Assembly: GCF_024704835.1 (NCBI RefSeq)
Contig: NZ_JAMXBE010000005.1
Coordinates: 124,001 to 188,000, forward strand
Length of the DNA: 64,000 bases
Direction of reading: 5' to 3'
Source of the DNA: Parapedobacter tibetensis
GTDB lineage: Bacteria; Bacteroidota; Bacteroidia; Sphingobacteriales; Sphingobacteriaceae
The position numbers and the translations under genes are program-made. The notes beneath the pieces are model-generated. The model had not been told where the DNA came from, ran no database searches, and saw nothing but the letters and a program-made list of their open reading frames with translations. Of the stretch, positions 53,671-63,893 are shown piece after piece. Position 1 is the stretch's first letter, and each line of letters opens with the position of its first letter.

Positions 53671-55176
53671 ATGAAAGAAGAGATTGCCATAAAAAAAGCA
53701 GGAACAAAGGAGTGGATCGGGCTTGCCATTATCGCCCTGCCGTGTATGCTTTACTCCATGGATCTCACTATCCTTAACCTGGCAGTGCCCAAGTTGAGCG
53801 AGGATCTTCAACCCACCAGTACACAGTTATTATGGATTATAGATATTTATGGCTTCGTCATCGCGGGACTGATGATCCCGCTGGGAGCATTGGGTGACAG
53901 GATCGGTAGAAAAAAATTGCTGTTAATCGGTGCCGCTGTCTTCGGACTGGCTTCTGTATTGGCCGCCTTTTCAAACAGTGCCAATTCCCTGATCGCATCA
54001 AGAGCCATTTTGGGTGTGGCCGGCGCTACGCTGGCGCCTTCTACCCTATCCCTCATTAGAAGCATGTTTGAAGATCCAAAACAGCGAACCCTGGCTATCG
54101 GAATATGGATTACCAGCTTTTCCATCGGCGGTGCCATAGGTCCGGTGGTCGGTGGGATCATACTGGAATTTTACTGGTGGGGAGCTGTCTTTCTGGTTGC
54201 TATTCCAATAATGATCCTATTATTGATTTTGGGTCCGTTCCTGCTTCCTGAATTTAAACATCCCGATCCGGGGAAAATGGATCTCATCAGTGCCCTAATG
54301 TCATTGGCTGCTATTTTGTCCGTAGTATTTGGCATCAAGGTGGCTGTAAAGGAAGGGCTTCACTTTCAGCCGGTTTTCTTTATACTACTCGGCATACTGA
54401 TTGGCTGGCTGTTTATACGACGGCAACAGAGATTGGATAATCCCCTTATCGACTTAAAGCTATTTGATAACCGAAAATTTTCTACCTCTTTAAGCCTGAA
54501 CCTTCTGGCCGCATTTATGCTTTTCGGGATGTTTTTATTTATTGCACAATATTTTCAACTGGTCATGGACTTTTCCGCATTCGAAGCAGGTTTATGGGGC
54601 ATTTCTTCAGGGGTTGGGTTTATCATCGGTGCACTCACTACCCAATATCTGACCACTAAATTCAGGCCCGTGTTTATCATGACTGCGGGTTTCGTCCTGG
54701 CCGCTCTGGGTTTTGGGTTGCTGCTTTTTCTCGGAGGCGGCTTTGATCTGTTTTTTATCGTAAGCGGTTTTGCCATCTTTTCCCTTGGGATTGCATTGGT
54801 CTTTACATTGGTGACAGATGCCATTGTGGGAAGTGCCCCGCCTGAGCAAGCCGGCCTGGCCTCATCAATGTCAGAAACAAGCTCAGAATTGGGTGGAGCG
54901 TTGGGCATTGCAATTTTAGGAAGTATTGGCACGCTGGCTTACAAAAACAAAATATTCAGATCTGATTTTCAAAACGAATTAAATATTGACGATTCCCTGG
55001 GAGGTGTTATCGCTCGTGCAAATCAGTTGTCGGCAGATCGGGCATCAGACCTTATTGTCATAGCAAAAGAAGCTTTTACCAATGGAATGCATTGGACAGC
55101 AGGAATATCTGTGATTCTATCGTTAACACTTGCCTTTTTATGTCTGAACATATTAAGAAAAGTGAAGCCAATCTAA
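53671..55176 (+). CDS. DHA2-family (14-TM) drug/H+ antiporter
   Basis: 501 residues with fourteen predicted TM helices. MDLTILNLAVPKL (motif D1 region), GALGDRIGRKKLLLIG (motif A), GVAGATLAPSTLSLIRSMF and SIGGAIGPVVGGIIL (motif C) identify the QacA/SmvA-like DHA2 group, exporting cationic or amphipathic drugs with proton influx. Located on the opposite strand to the MarR gene and about 820 bp away, it may be under its control, though no second copy of the operator is seen before this gene. Confidence 0.9.
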   Translation: MKEEIAIKKAGTKEWIGLAIIALPCMLYSMDLTILNLAVPKLSEDLQPTSTQLLWIIDIYGFVIAGLMIPLGALGDRIGRKKLLLIGAAVFGLASVLAAFSNSANSLIASRAILGVAGATLAPSTLSLIRSMFEDPKQRTLAIGIWITSFSIGGAIGPVVGGIILEFYWWGAVFLVAIPIMILLLILGPFLLPEFKHPDPGKMDLISALMSLAAILSVVFGIKVAVKEGLHFQPVFFILLGILIGWLFIRRQQRLDNPLIDLKLFDNRKFSTSLSLNLLAAFMLFGMFLFIAQYFQLVMDFSAFEAGLWGISSGVGFIIGALTTQYLTTKFRPVFIMTAGFVLAALGFGLLLFLGGGFDLFFIVSGFAIFSLGIALVFTLVTDAIVGSAPPEQAGLASSMSETSSELGGALGIAILGSIGTLAYKNKIFRSDFQNELNIDDSLGGVIARANQLSADRASDLIVIAKEAFTNGMHWTAGISVILSLTLAFLCLNILRKVKPI

Positions 55177-55402
55177 AAATAAATAGCTTCATAACAATAA
55201 TCCATATGATTTTTATAAAAATCTATCGTGAACATAATATTGCATTAGTCGCCATATGGTGAGAAGCTTTAAAGTTCCCCAACTTTCCTGACCGCCAATT
55301 TCTTCAAATCCTGTATAAAATGGTTCGAAAATTGTTCTGTGAAGCGCAACAGAGCAGATTCGAATTGTCATGGATTTTTATCAAACATAGTTGCGTTTTT
55401 TT

Positions 55403-56645
55403 TCAACTTGGGTAAATTCCTACTGCTTTAGAATTTAATTTCTCCTTTAATGTCTTCATGTCCTGACTGATTTTAATATCGATGATTTTGGCGTAATGCT
55501 GGGTCTGTTTCAATGATTTGTGGCCCAACATTTTTGATACTGTTTCGAGCGGTACTCCATTTGAAAGCGTTATTGTTGTGGCAAACGTATGCCGGGCAAT
55601 ATGAAAGGTGAGCTCTTTTGAGATGCCACATAGCGTGGCAATTTCTTTAAGGTAGGCATTCGTTTTCTGGTTTGTCAGAATGGGTAAAATTTGAGCACTA
55701 TCTTTGCAACGTGGATGTTCACGGTATTTTTCTATTATTGCGATGGCCTGAGGGAGAAGGGGTACTCTTGTTGGCGTTTGCGTTTTCTGTCTATTGAGTG
55801 CAATCCAAAATTCTCCATCCATTCCTTTGGCGATTTGTGTCTGATGGAGGTTGTAAACGTCAATATAAGCCAAGCCGGTAAAGCAGGAGAATACAAAGAT
55901 ATCCCGGATCAAGTTTAGCCGTTCCACTTTGAAATCTTTTTTTTGGATTGTATCCAATTCTTCCGATGTCAGGTATGGACGAATAACCTCTTTCTTTACT
56001 AGCTTAAATCCAAAAAATGGATCTTTAGGAAGCCTGCCTAAATTAACGCAATGAAGGACTATTTTTTTGAAATTGGCCAGATACTTCATCGTCGTATTGT
56101 GGTTGCATTTCCTTACGGTCTTTAACCAATATTCGTATTCGCTAATGAACTCATAATCCAACTTTTTCAATTCAATATCATCCAGTCCATACTTCCATTT
56201 AATGAACTGCCTGGTATGGCTTAAAGAGGTCTCGTAGCGCTTTACCGTTCCGGGTGCAAAATCTACACCTTTGAGATTTTCCATCTTGTTATTATGCTCT
56301 TGAAAGATTTCTAGCACCATTCTTCTATCCTCAGTGATGCCATGAACCAAACAATAGATTTTCTCTGGGGTTATATCCTCATCCCGTTCCAGCAGGTTTT
56401 TTTTTTGCTTGATACACTTTTGCTGTTATCAGGTCAAGGAAGTTATTTAAGGTCCGGGCATCCTCTTTATTGTCGGATGCCCTACCGGAATTTTGATTCC
56501 AGCGGTGGATGTACCACAATTGTTTGGTCGAAAATTCTCTTCGGGTACCGTTTACCGTAACCCTTGCATAAACATGTCGTTTCATTCCCTTGCTGTTTTT
56601 CGAAGATTTCAAGAAAAACAATAGCCCAAAACTCAATTCTAACAT
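55403..56645 (-). pseudogene. tyrosine-type site-specific integrase with a frameshift at a ten-base A run
   Basis: N-terminal part from 56645 (FGLLFFLKSSKNSKGMKRHV, the arm-binding start) reaches ...LITAKVYQAKKK and meets ten A (56406-56397), after which the frame is off by one; NLLERDEDITPEKIYCLV continues in the other frame into the core-binding and catalytic domain (HNTTMKYLANFKKIV, IFVFSCFTGLAYIDVYNL, HIARHTFATT, GHKSLKQTQHYAKI). Arg, His-X-X-Arg and Tyr catalytic residues are present. Nine A would restore the frame, so the shift is by a single base, which could be slippage or error. Confidence 0.88.
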
Positions 56646-56839
56646 AACACAAACCTTTTAAGTTAAACAAAGTTCGGAATGATGTTACGCTGAAACAAGA
56701 TGTAAACCCTATGAACAGGTTGAAGAATAACAGCTTATGTTGTTAATCGTGGCAGTTTTTAACTCGAAGCGGATTGCCACGAATGACGCATATTATTTTA
56801 GAGTGTTTTTGAAAAAAATGCGTTATATGGCAAAAAAAC

Positions 56840-56870
56840 AAACCCTGCAAATGAATGATTTGCAGGGTTT
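56840..56870. terminator. 13-bp perfect hairpin, bidirectional
   Basis: AAACCCTGCAAAT (56840-56852), loop GAATG, ATTTGCAGGGTTT (56858-56870), with an A-run before and a T-run after. It lies between the integrase start and the tRNA-like fragment, and may end the tRNA transcript. Confidence 0.7.
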
Positions 56871-56894
56871 AATGTTTTTTGTTGGGCTTTCTAG

Positions 56895-56920
56895 TGGAGG
56901 CACACGGATTCGAACCATCC
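56895..56920 (-). other. tRNA-like 3' end fragment, possible attachment site
   Basis: Minus strand GGATGGTTCGAATCCGTGTG then CCTCCA looks like a T-arm plus acceptor 3' strand. No matching 5' acceptor (GGAGGCA) exists upstream, and the T-stem has a mismatch, so it is not a complete tRNA. It sits 250 bp before the integrase and 85 bp from a real tRNA, as expected for a site left by integration. Confidence 0.35.
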
Positions 56921-57004
56921 GTTTAAAGCCCCGCTGGGCTTGATTTTGCCCAAATTAAAATCCATTTTGCCACTAAAGACGCACCAATATTGGATTTTTC
57001 TAAG

Positions 57005-57091
57005 CGGAGAGAGCGGGATTCGAACCCGCGGTACCGTTTCCAGTACGACAGTTTAGCAAACTGTTCCTTTCGGCCACTCAGGCACCTCTCC
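57005..57091 (-). tRNA. tRNA-Ser (anticodon GCT)
   Basis: 87 bases on the minus strand. Acceptor GGAGAGG/TCTCTCC with discriminator G, D-arm CCTGAGTGGCCGAAAGG, anticodon stem-loop ACAGTTTGCTAAACTGT with anticodon GCT, long variable arm GTAC-TGGAAAC-GGTAC typical for serine, T-arm GCGGGTTCGAATCCCGC. CCA is not encoded. Reads codons AGC/AGU. Confidence 0.96.
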
Positions 57092-57189
57092 GTTTTGCGA
57101 TTGCAAACCTAATACAAAAAAACGAAATTCGGAATACCGGAAAGTGAAAAAATCAATTTCTTTTCCAAGCTAAAGATGGGGTTCTTGTA

Positions 57190-59337
57190 TCATTGTTGTC
57201 CGGTATGCTGCGGAGTATCTGTTTCCGTTCTTAAACCCGATTTGCCTTTTTTGCTGGCATCGTAATCAATACGTACATGATATATACTTTTCAGCATGTC
57301 TTTGAATATCTCGCTCACCAACGTGATGTCCTTAAGGGTGATGTTGCTATTTATGAGTTGTTTCTGGTTTAATTTGGATTCAATGATTTTATCTACTAAG
57401 TCATTGATACTTTGTGCATTTGGTTCTTTGAGACTCCTTGATGCCGCCTCAACCGAATCGGCCATCATTAATACCGCGGTTTCACGAGAGAACGGAATCG
57501 GTCCGGGATAATGGAACATATCCTCATCCACAAACTTCTCAGGGAATGATTTGATGTAAGACTGGTAAAAATAATCTACTCTTGTGGTACCGTGATGGGT
57601 GCGGATGAAGTCAATGATTACTTCAGGCAACTGATGCTTTCTTGCTAACTCAATGCCCTTCGCCACATGTGAGATGATAATCTGCGCACTTTGTTCGAAT
57701 GAAAGCCCGTCATGCGGATTGTATCCCTTGGTTTGGTTTTCGATAAAATACTGAGGATTTGACATTTTGCCGATATCGTGGTACAGTGCGCCAGCCCTTA
57801 TCAGTAGGGTATTACCACCGATCTTGTAAATGGCCGCTTCGGCGAGGTTGGCCACCTGCATGGAGTGTTGGAAAGTACCAGGGGCTTTGTATGACAGTTC
57901 CCGAAGTAATTTGGAGTTGCTATTAGTAAGCTCCATAAGCGTCACGTCCGATATGATACCAAACACGCGTTCGAAAGCATAGATAAGCGGATATGCCAGC
58001 AACGTGAGCAACACGCTGAATACAAAAGGGGTAATGTCAGACCAATAGAAGTTGCCAAAAGATCCATCACGCATGAGTCCCATCCCGAGATAGGCGACTA
58101 AATAGGTGCCCAGAATAATAGCGGATGAAATAAGAAATTGCTCCCGTTTTACCAATGTCTTGATGCTGTATATGGCCACCATACCCGTGGAGAATTGCAG
58201 GAATACAAACTCAAAACTGTTGGGCACAAAAAATGCGGCCAGCAAAACCATCAATAAATGGATGTTGAGCGCTAGGCGCGTGTCAAAAAGTATCCGTATG
58301 ATGACCGGTACAATACAGTAAGGGATGTAATAAAGGCTCGGGAGCTTGATGGTGATGGCCCATGACAATACCAATAGCATGCTGGTAATGACAATAAGGA
58401 TTAGGAAAATCAGTCGATTATTGTAATAGATATCTTTTCGGAAGAGGAAAATAAACACGAAAAGCAGCGAGACCACCAAGGCGACGATGAAAAACTGGCC
58501 CAGCATGACCAATGTCCGATTGCCCCCAATACGGGATTCTTCTTCGTAAGCCTTGCGAAGGGATTCAATTTTCTGATAAATTTCATTGTTGATGGTTGTG
58601 CCGTTTGCCACGATAAGTTCGCCACGTTGCACCATGCCCCTTGTGGCAGAGATACTAGACAAGGCATCTTGCTCCAAAGTCGCAGTAAGCGGTTCATTGA
58701 ACACATAATTTACCGTGATATAATTGCTTATCACATCGATAAGCCAATCCTTTTGCTTGATGGCCGATCGTTTGCCGACCGCCTTGCTTACATATTCCAT
58801 TGCCGTTTCCACCGTAAATACGGTAGCCGTATTGCTCTGTTTTGCTACGTTATCGGTGAGTAGGGTGAAATTGTAATGGGTATGTTCTCCCTGGAACTTG
58901 TTGTTCAACGCGATTACTCCCTGGTTATAGATTTCCGTGATGAGTTGTTTGCCAACTTGTTCATAGGTGTTGAGGTTTTCACCTAGCGTGTCTAATCCGG
59001 CAGTTTGCCATTTCTCGGGCAAATCCGTTTCAAACTGAGTGAGTTGCTGCTCAGCGGTTTGAAGGTTCTGATCGTAGATTGGGTATACGGATTTCAATAC
59101 ATTTTCACGGTCCCTGTCAAGCTCAGCCTGTGTTTTTAAAACCGCAAAATTATAAGGGGATACCAAATCCTCGTGCATCCATACCTTGCCTTTTTCAAAT
59201 TCGTACCTGAAACGGGGCTGTTTTGGCAAAAAAACCGTAATCAGAACGATACTGGCCAATATCATCCCATATTTTAGTAGGAATGCATATCTTCCGTCCG
59301 CGTCGGCCGACTTGTATTTGATCTTCAATCTTGCCAC
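57190..59337 (-). CDS. 7TM-HD phosphohydrolase, PgpH (YqfF) family
   Basis: 715 residues. One TM helix near the start (about 27-43), a large extracytoplasmic 7TMR-HDED domain (about 50-270), seven TM helices (about 275-470), then a cytoplasmic HD domain with LIRAGALYHDIGKMSNPQYF, IISHV, IDFIRTHHGT and MMADSVEAASRS, which provide the metal ligands. Listeria PgpH hydrolyses c-di-AMP; the same is likely here, though no diadenylate cyclase lies in the window. Confidence 0.93.
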   Translation of the reverse strand: MARLKIKYKSADADGRYAFLLKYGMILASIVLITVFLPKQPRFRYEFEKGKVWMHEDLVSPYNFAVLKTQAELDRDRENVLKSVYPIYDQNLQTAEQQLTQFETDLPEKWQTAGLDTLGENLNTYEQVGKQLITEIYNQGVIALNNKFQGEHTHYNFTLLTDNVAKQSNTATVFTVETAMEYVSKAVGKRSAIKQKDWLIDVISNYITVNYVFNEPLTATLEQDALSSISATRGMVQRGELIVANGTTINNEIYQKIESLRKAYEEESRIGGNRTLVMLGQFFIVALVVSLLFVFIFLFRKDIYYNNRLIFLILIVITSMLLVLSWAITIKLPSLYYIPYCIVPVIIRILFDTRLALNIHLLMVLLAAFFVPNSFEFVFLQFSTGMVAIYSIKTLVKREQFLISSAIILGTYLVAYLGMGLMRDGSFGNFYWSDITPFVFSVLLTLLAYPLIYAFERVFGIISDVTLMELTNSNSKLLRELSYKAPGTFQHSMQVANLAEAAIYKIGGNTLLIRAGALYHDIGKMSNPQYFIENQTKGYNPHDGLSFEQSAQIIISHVAKGIELARKHQLPEVIIDFIRTHHGTTRVDYFYQSYIKSFPEKFVDEDMFHYPGPIPFSRETAVLMMADSVEAASRSLKEPNAQSINDLVDKIIESKLNQKQLINSNITLKDITLVSEIFKDMLKSIYHVRIDYDASKKGKSGLRTETDTPQHTGQQ

Positions 59338-59518
59338 CTTATCGTATTTTATCCCAAACCTAATAAAAATTTCCTATGCAGGACAAGAAATGGGAAATTA
59401 CCTGCTGCAAATGTACGCAAAGGCAAATTGATAAGGTTTAACAGTATGGTAAATTTTGGTTAATGGTGAGTTGTTATTCGCATGATAACTTACACCCATG
59501 GAACTAAAGCGTCATATC

Positions 59519-59725
59519 ATGACAAAATCTAGCATCGAGATTACCGATAAAGTGTACCTGATTAAATTGCACAAGGCCGAATTTGAATACCCGCTGGTGC
59601 GAAAACTGTTGAATAAACTGCTAAGTGGCAACTTGCATCATGAGGAGGATCCTGGTGAAGAAGACATTACAGACAGGTATTCGCCTGAATTAAGTGAACG
59701 CTTTGACTTCCTTGCAGATAAATAG
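59519..59725 (+). CDS. small conserved-looking protein, unknown function
   Basis: 68 residues from ATG 59519 (MTKSSIEITDKVYLIKLHK) or 75 from ATG 59498. After FEYPLVRKLLNKLLSG comes an acidic stretch and SPELSERFDFLADK. Composition and isolation on this strand favour a real small gene. No family recognised; its position before rpe may be fortuitous. Confidence 0.6.
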   Translation: MTKSSIEITDKVYLIKLHKAEFEYPLVRKLLNKLLSGNLHHEEDPGEEDITDRYSPELSERFDFLADK

Positions 59726-59823
59726 TTATCGTGACGGACAACGGCGGTATACCGCTACATGGTCGACTTTGTCAGTTTTCTATATTTTTTCGGTTCCCTG
59801 AAAAAGAATCACTGGCAATTCGT

Positions 59824-59831
59824 TATCTTTG
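59824..59831 (+). promoter_or_regulatory. -7 element of the rpe promoter
   Basis: TATCTTTG is a full match to TAnnTTTG and lies 13 bp before ATG 59845, predicting a very short leader. The upstream -33 element is weak. Confidence 0.45.
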
Positions 59832-59844
59832 CTAAAAAAGCGCT

Positions 59845-60525
59845 ATGTCCAGACGCAAACACCTTGTTGCCCCTTCCGTATTGTCTGCGGATTTTGCCCA
59901 TTTATATGATGATATTGCGATGATCAATCAAAGTGATGCTGATTGGTTCCATATTGATATCATGGATGGGGTATTTGTACCTAATATTTCGTTCGGATTT
60001 CCAGTGCTGGCCTCCATAGCACATTATGCAAGGAAGCCATTGGATGTACATCTGATGATTGTAGAACCCGACAAATATATTAAGCAATTCAAAGAAGCCG
60101 GTGCCGATAACATCACGGTGCACTTTGAGGCATGCACGCACTTGAACAGGACCATTCATGCCATAAAGGAATTGGATTGTAATGCTGGCGTGGCTATCAA
60201 CCCACATACCCCCGTTTCGCTTCTCCATGAAATTGTAGAGGTTGTGGATGTAGTATGCCTTATGTCTGTCAACCCTGGATTTGGTGGGCAGAAATTCATT
60301 GAAGGCACATACCGAAAGATAAAAGAATTGAGAAGTTTGGCTGCAGGAAGGAATGACAGCTTGCTGATTGAAATCGATGGAGGGGTAAGCAGCCATAATG
60401 CTTTGGCACTATTGAAAGCAGGCGCAGACGTATTGGTCGCTGGTAATTTTGTTTTTGCAGCTAAAAATCCCATTCATGCAATCGCGGAGCTGAAAGGGAT
60501 TACTCCTGATTTGGTTTCCGCCTAA
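59845..60525 (+). CDS. rpe: ribulose-phosphate 3-epimerase
   Basis: 226 residues, TIM-barrel enzyme interconverting ribulose 5-phosphate and xylulose 5-phosphate in the pentose phosphate pathway. Signatures: VLSADFAHL, the metal-binding and catalytic WFHIDIMDGVFVPNISFG, HLMIVEPD, LMSVNPGFGGQKFIE and IEIDGGVSSHNA. Standard length. Short leader predicted by a -7 element close to the ATG. Confidence 0.97.
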   Translation: MSRRKHLVAPSVLSADFAHLYDDIAMINQSDADWFHIDIMDGVFVPNISFGFPVLASIAHYARKPLDVHLMIVEPDKYIKQFKEAGADNITVHFEACTHLNRTIHAIKELDCNAGVAINPHTPVSLLHEIVEVVDVVCLMSVNPGFGGQKFIEGTYRKIKELRSLAAGRNDSLLIEIDGGVSSHNALALLKAGADVLVAGNFVFAAKNPIHAIAELKGITPDLVSA

Positions 60526-60720
60526 TCACCAATTATCTCAAACAGTGTAAGTCGTGGGCGCGTATTTTGTTTAGAATATTTCCAAATTAAATGGGTGCGC
60601 TACCAATCCTCGTTAAAACATGTTTTTTTTGTAAATTCGCAGCAATTTTACGGAAAATAACAGCACATTAACCCTGTTATTTTGCTTCTTTTCATATAAT
60701 TCAACTAGTATAATTGATAA

Positions 60721-62991
60721 ATGGCATTTGATATTGATATGATTAAGAAGGTCTACTCACAATACGGAGCACGGATTGCCGCTGCCCGTGAAGTGGTAAA
60801 TAGGCCTTTGACACTGACCGAGAAAATTTTATATGCACATTTGTGGGATGACAATGCAAAGCAAGGATATGAACGCGGAGTCTCCTATGTGGATTTTGCC
60901 CCTGACCGTGTGGCCATGCAAGATGCCACAGCCCAAATGGCCCTGTTGCAGTTTATGCAGGCCGGGAGGCCGAGGGCTGCTGTTCCATCCACTGTCCACT
61001 GCGACCATTTAATCCGAGCCAAAGAGGGGGCAAAAAAGGATTTGGCAGTAGCCACTTCTGAAAGCAGGGAGGTGTTTGACTTCTTGGCATCGGTATCCAA
61101 TAAATACGGTATTGGTTTTTGGAAACCTGGAGCTGGTATCATCCACCAGGTAGTGCTGGAAAACTATGCGTTTCCCGGAGGCATGATGATTGGCACGGAT
61201 TCGCATACCGTCAATGCTGGTGGATTAGGTATGTTGGCCATCGGGGTAGGTGGGGCAGATGCTTGTGATGTCATGGCCGGATTGCCGTGGGAGCTTAAAT
61301 TCCCGAAACTGATTGGTATCAAGCTGACAGGCAAACTCAACGGTTGGACAGCACCCAAAGACGTAATCCTTAAAGTGGCCGGTATCCTCACCGTAAAGGG
61401 CGGCACGGGCTGCATTGTTGAATATTTTGGAGAAGGAGCGATATCCATGTCCTGTACGGGCAAGGGCACCATCTGCAATATGGGAGCCGAGATCGGAGCT
61501 ACCACCTCTACTTTTGGGTACGATGAGTCCATGGAACGTTACCTGCGGGCGACAAACCGTGCCGACGTGGCCGACGCCGCTAACTCCGTCAAAGAACACT
61601 TGACCGCCGATCCAGAAGTGTATGCCAATCCAGCGAATTATTTTGACCAAGTCATCGAAATAAACCTTTCCGAATTGGAACCCCACCTGAATGGCCCATT
61701 TACCCCTGATTTAGCCACACCGGTGTCGAAAATGAAAGAAGAGGCAAGTAAGAACGCGTGGCCGCTAAAAGTGGAATGGGGATTGATCGGCTCATGTACC
61801 AACTCCTCATACGAGGATCTATCGCGTGCGGCCTCCGTGGCCAAGCAAGCGGTGGAGAAGGGATTGGTGACTAAGGCCGAATTCGGTATCAACCCCGGCT
61901 CTGAGCAAGTACGCTATACCGCTGAACGGGATGGCCTACTCGATACCTTCACAGATTTGAACGCTACGATTTTCACCAACGCCTGCGGACCCTGCATCGG
62001 CATGTGGGCACGTGTAGATGCCGAGAAGGCTGAGAAGAACACGATCGTCCATTCGTTTAACCGGAACTTTGCCAAACGTGCAGATGGCAATCCAAATACC
62101 TATGCATTTGTGGCATCACCGGAATTGGTTGCAGCCATTGCGATTTCGGGCGACCTGTCGTTCAATCCACTTACGGACACCTTGATAAATAACAAAGGTG
62201 AAGCCGTGAAGCTGGATCCACCTATGGGAGATGAACTTCCTCAAAAAGGTTTTGATGTGAAGGATCCAGGGTACCAGGCTCCGGCTGAGGATGGAAGTGA
62301 GGTGGTGGTTGCCGTATCACCAACGTCTGATCGTCTACAGTTGCTCGATCCCTTCGCTTCATGGGAAGGCACCGACATCAAGGGACTGAAACTGCTTATC
62401 AAAGCCAAGGGTAAATGTACCACTGACCATATTTCCATGGCCGGGCCGTGGCTCAAATACCGGGGGCATTTGGATAATATCTCCAACAACCTGCTTATTG
62501 GTGCCGTTAATTACTTCAACGACAAAACCGATTCCGTAAAAAGCCAGTTGACCGGTGAGTATGGACCAGTACCCACTACACAGCGTGGTTATAAAGCAGC
62601 CGGGATCGACTCTATCGTTGTGGGCGATGAAAACTATGGCGAAGGCTCTTCACGCGAACATGCGGCTATGGAACCCCGCCATTTGGGTGTATGTGCCGTA
62701 TTAGTCAAATCGTTTGCCCGTATCCACGAGACCAATTTAAAGAAACAGGGGATGCTCGCATTGACCTTTGTGGATAAGGAAGATTACGACAAGATTTTGG
62801 AAGACGATACCATTGACATTGTAGGGCTCACCGAATTCGCACCCAACAAATCATTGACATTGATGATTCATCACGCTGATGGTTCGATTGATGAAATCAA
62901 CGTGAACCATAGCTACAATGAACAGCAAATCGGTTGGTTCAAAGCGGGAGGTGCGCTTAATATCATCCGCCAAAGCCAGTCTATGGCATAA
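60721..62991 (+). CDS. acn: aconitate hydratase (mitochondrial-type)
   Basis: 756 residues. Cluster-binding cysteines lie in [10 protein letters not shown] and ACGPCIGMW, the active-site Ser in [15 protein letters not shown], and early [10 protein letters not shown] and [11 protein letters not shown] are family signatures. It interconverts citrate and isocitrate in the citric-acid cycle; the length and sequence type match the eukaryotic mitochondrial aconitase used by Bacteroidota. Single gene followed by a strong terminator. Confidence 0.97.
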   Translation: MAFDIDMIKKVYSQYGARIAAAREVVNRPLTLTEKILYAHLWDDNAKQGYERGVSYVDFAPDRVAMQDATAQMALLQFMQAGRPRAAVPSTVHCDHLIRAKEGAKKDLAVATSESREVFDFLASVSNKYGIGFWKPGAGIIHQVVLENYAFPGGMMIGTDSHTVNAGGLGMLAIGVGGADACDVMAGLPWELKFPKLIGIKLTGKLNGWTAPKDVILKVAGILTVKGGTGCIVEYFGEGAISMSCTGKGTICNMGAEIGATTSTFGYDESMERYLRATNRADVADAANSVKEHLTADPEVYANPANYFDQVIEINLSELEPHLNGPFTPDLATPVSKMKEEASKNAWPLKVEWGLIGSCTNSSYEDLSRAASVAKQAVEKGLVTKAEFGINPGSEQVRYTAERDGLLDTFTDLNATIFTNACGPCIGMWARVDAEKAEKNTIVHSFNRNFAKRADGNPNTYAFVASPELVAAIAISGDLSFNPLTDTLINNKGEAVKLDPPMGDELPQKGFDVKDPGYQAPAEDGSEVVVAVSPTSDRLQLLDPFASWEGTDIKGLKLLIKAKGKCTTDHISMAGPWLKYRGHLDNISNNLLIGAVNYFNDKTDSVKSQLTGEYGPVPTTQRGYKAAGIDSIVVGDENYGEGSSREHAAMEPRHLGVCAVLVKSFARIHETNLKKQGMLALTFVDKEDYDKILEDDTIDIVGLTEFAPNKSLTLMIHHADGSIDEINVNHSYNEQQIGWFKAGGALNIIRQSQSMA

Positions 62992-63018
62992 TATGAAGCA
63001 CTAACTAAACTAAACGGA

Positions 63019-63051
63019 AGCTGTCCCGATGCATATTGGGACGGCTTTTTT
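63019..63051 (+). terminator. intrinsic terminator of the aconitase gene
   Basis: AGCTGTCCCGAT-GCAT-ATTGGGACGGCT, 12-bp stem with two G-T pairs, then six T (63046-63051). It reaches the stop codon of the convergent MBL gene. Confidence 0.88.
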
Positions 63052-63893
63052 CATAACCATTCATTGAGCGAAAACGTATCCTTGAGCCGATATCCTTTTT
63101 CCGTGAGTTGTATGGTACAGCATTCATTTACAGGATCATGTTCCAGAAATAAGGTATAATCATGGTCTACAGCCTCCTGCCAATAGCGTTTACGCTCCTC
63201 CATGGTGGTCAGTGGGCGCACATCATAGCTCATTACATAGGGGAGGGGGATATGCCCGGCCGAAGGCAACAAGTCTGCCATATAAAGCAGCGTTTTGCCG
63301 TGGTAACTGATTTGAGGCATCATCATGGCATCCGTATGGCCATAGGCAAAGCGAATAACGATGTTTTCGGAAAACCGGATGCCATCTTCTACATCAACGA
63401 ATCGAAGTTGCCCGCTCTCATAGATGGGTAAGATGTTTTCTTGCAAGAAGGAAGGTTTTTCCCGGTGGTTAGGGAATAGGGCCCAATCCCAGTGCTGCTT
63501 GTTGCTCCAGTAGGTGGCATTTTTGAAGGCGGGCTCCAATGCTTCGCCCTTTCTGACGATGGCTCCGCCCACATGGTCGAAATGGAGATGGGTCAGGAAG
63601 ACATCGGTAATGTCATCCCGATGAAACCCATGGGCAGCAAGTGAACCATCCAGCGTAGCCTTACCGTGACGGTAGTAGTGGCTGAAAAATTTCTCATCTT
63701 GCTTGTTGCCTATCCCCGTGTCTACCAAAATCAGCCGTGGGCCATCCTCAATGAGCAGTAGTCTTGTCGCCCAAGTACACATATTCCTTTCGTCTGCCGG
63801 ATTCACGCGTTGCCATATCGATTTGGGTACAACCCCAAACATCGCCCCGCCATCAAGTTTGAAAAATCCAGTATCAATGCTATATAATCTCAT
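63051..63893 (-). CDS. MBL-fold metallo-hydrolase
   Basis: 280 residues. Zinc-binding motif FLTHLHFDHVGG (His102, His104, Asp106, His107), further ligands in the YGHTDAM and LYMADLLPSAGH regions. The layout is like the AiiA lactonase/phosphorylcholine-hydrolase branch of the metallo-beta-lactamase fold; substrate unknown. No signal peptide. The remaining 107 bases to the window end hold its promoter region only (a TACCTTTA -7-like sequence). Confidence 0.9.
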   Translation of the reverse strand: MRLYSIDTGFFKLDGGAMFGVVPKSIWQRVNPADERNMCTWATRLLLIEDGPRLILVDTGIGNKQDEKFFSHYYRHGKATLDGSLAAHGFHRDDITDVFLTHLHFDHVGGAIVRKGEALEPAFKNATYWSNKQHWDWALFPNHREKPSFLQENILPIYESGQLRFVDVEDGIRFSENIVIRFAYGHTDAMMMPQISYHGKTLLYMADLLPSAGHIPLPYVMSYDVRPLTTMEERKRYWQEAVDHDYTLFLEHDPVNECCTIQLTEKGYRLKDTFSLNEWL

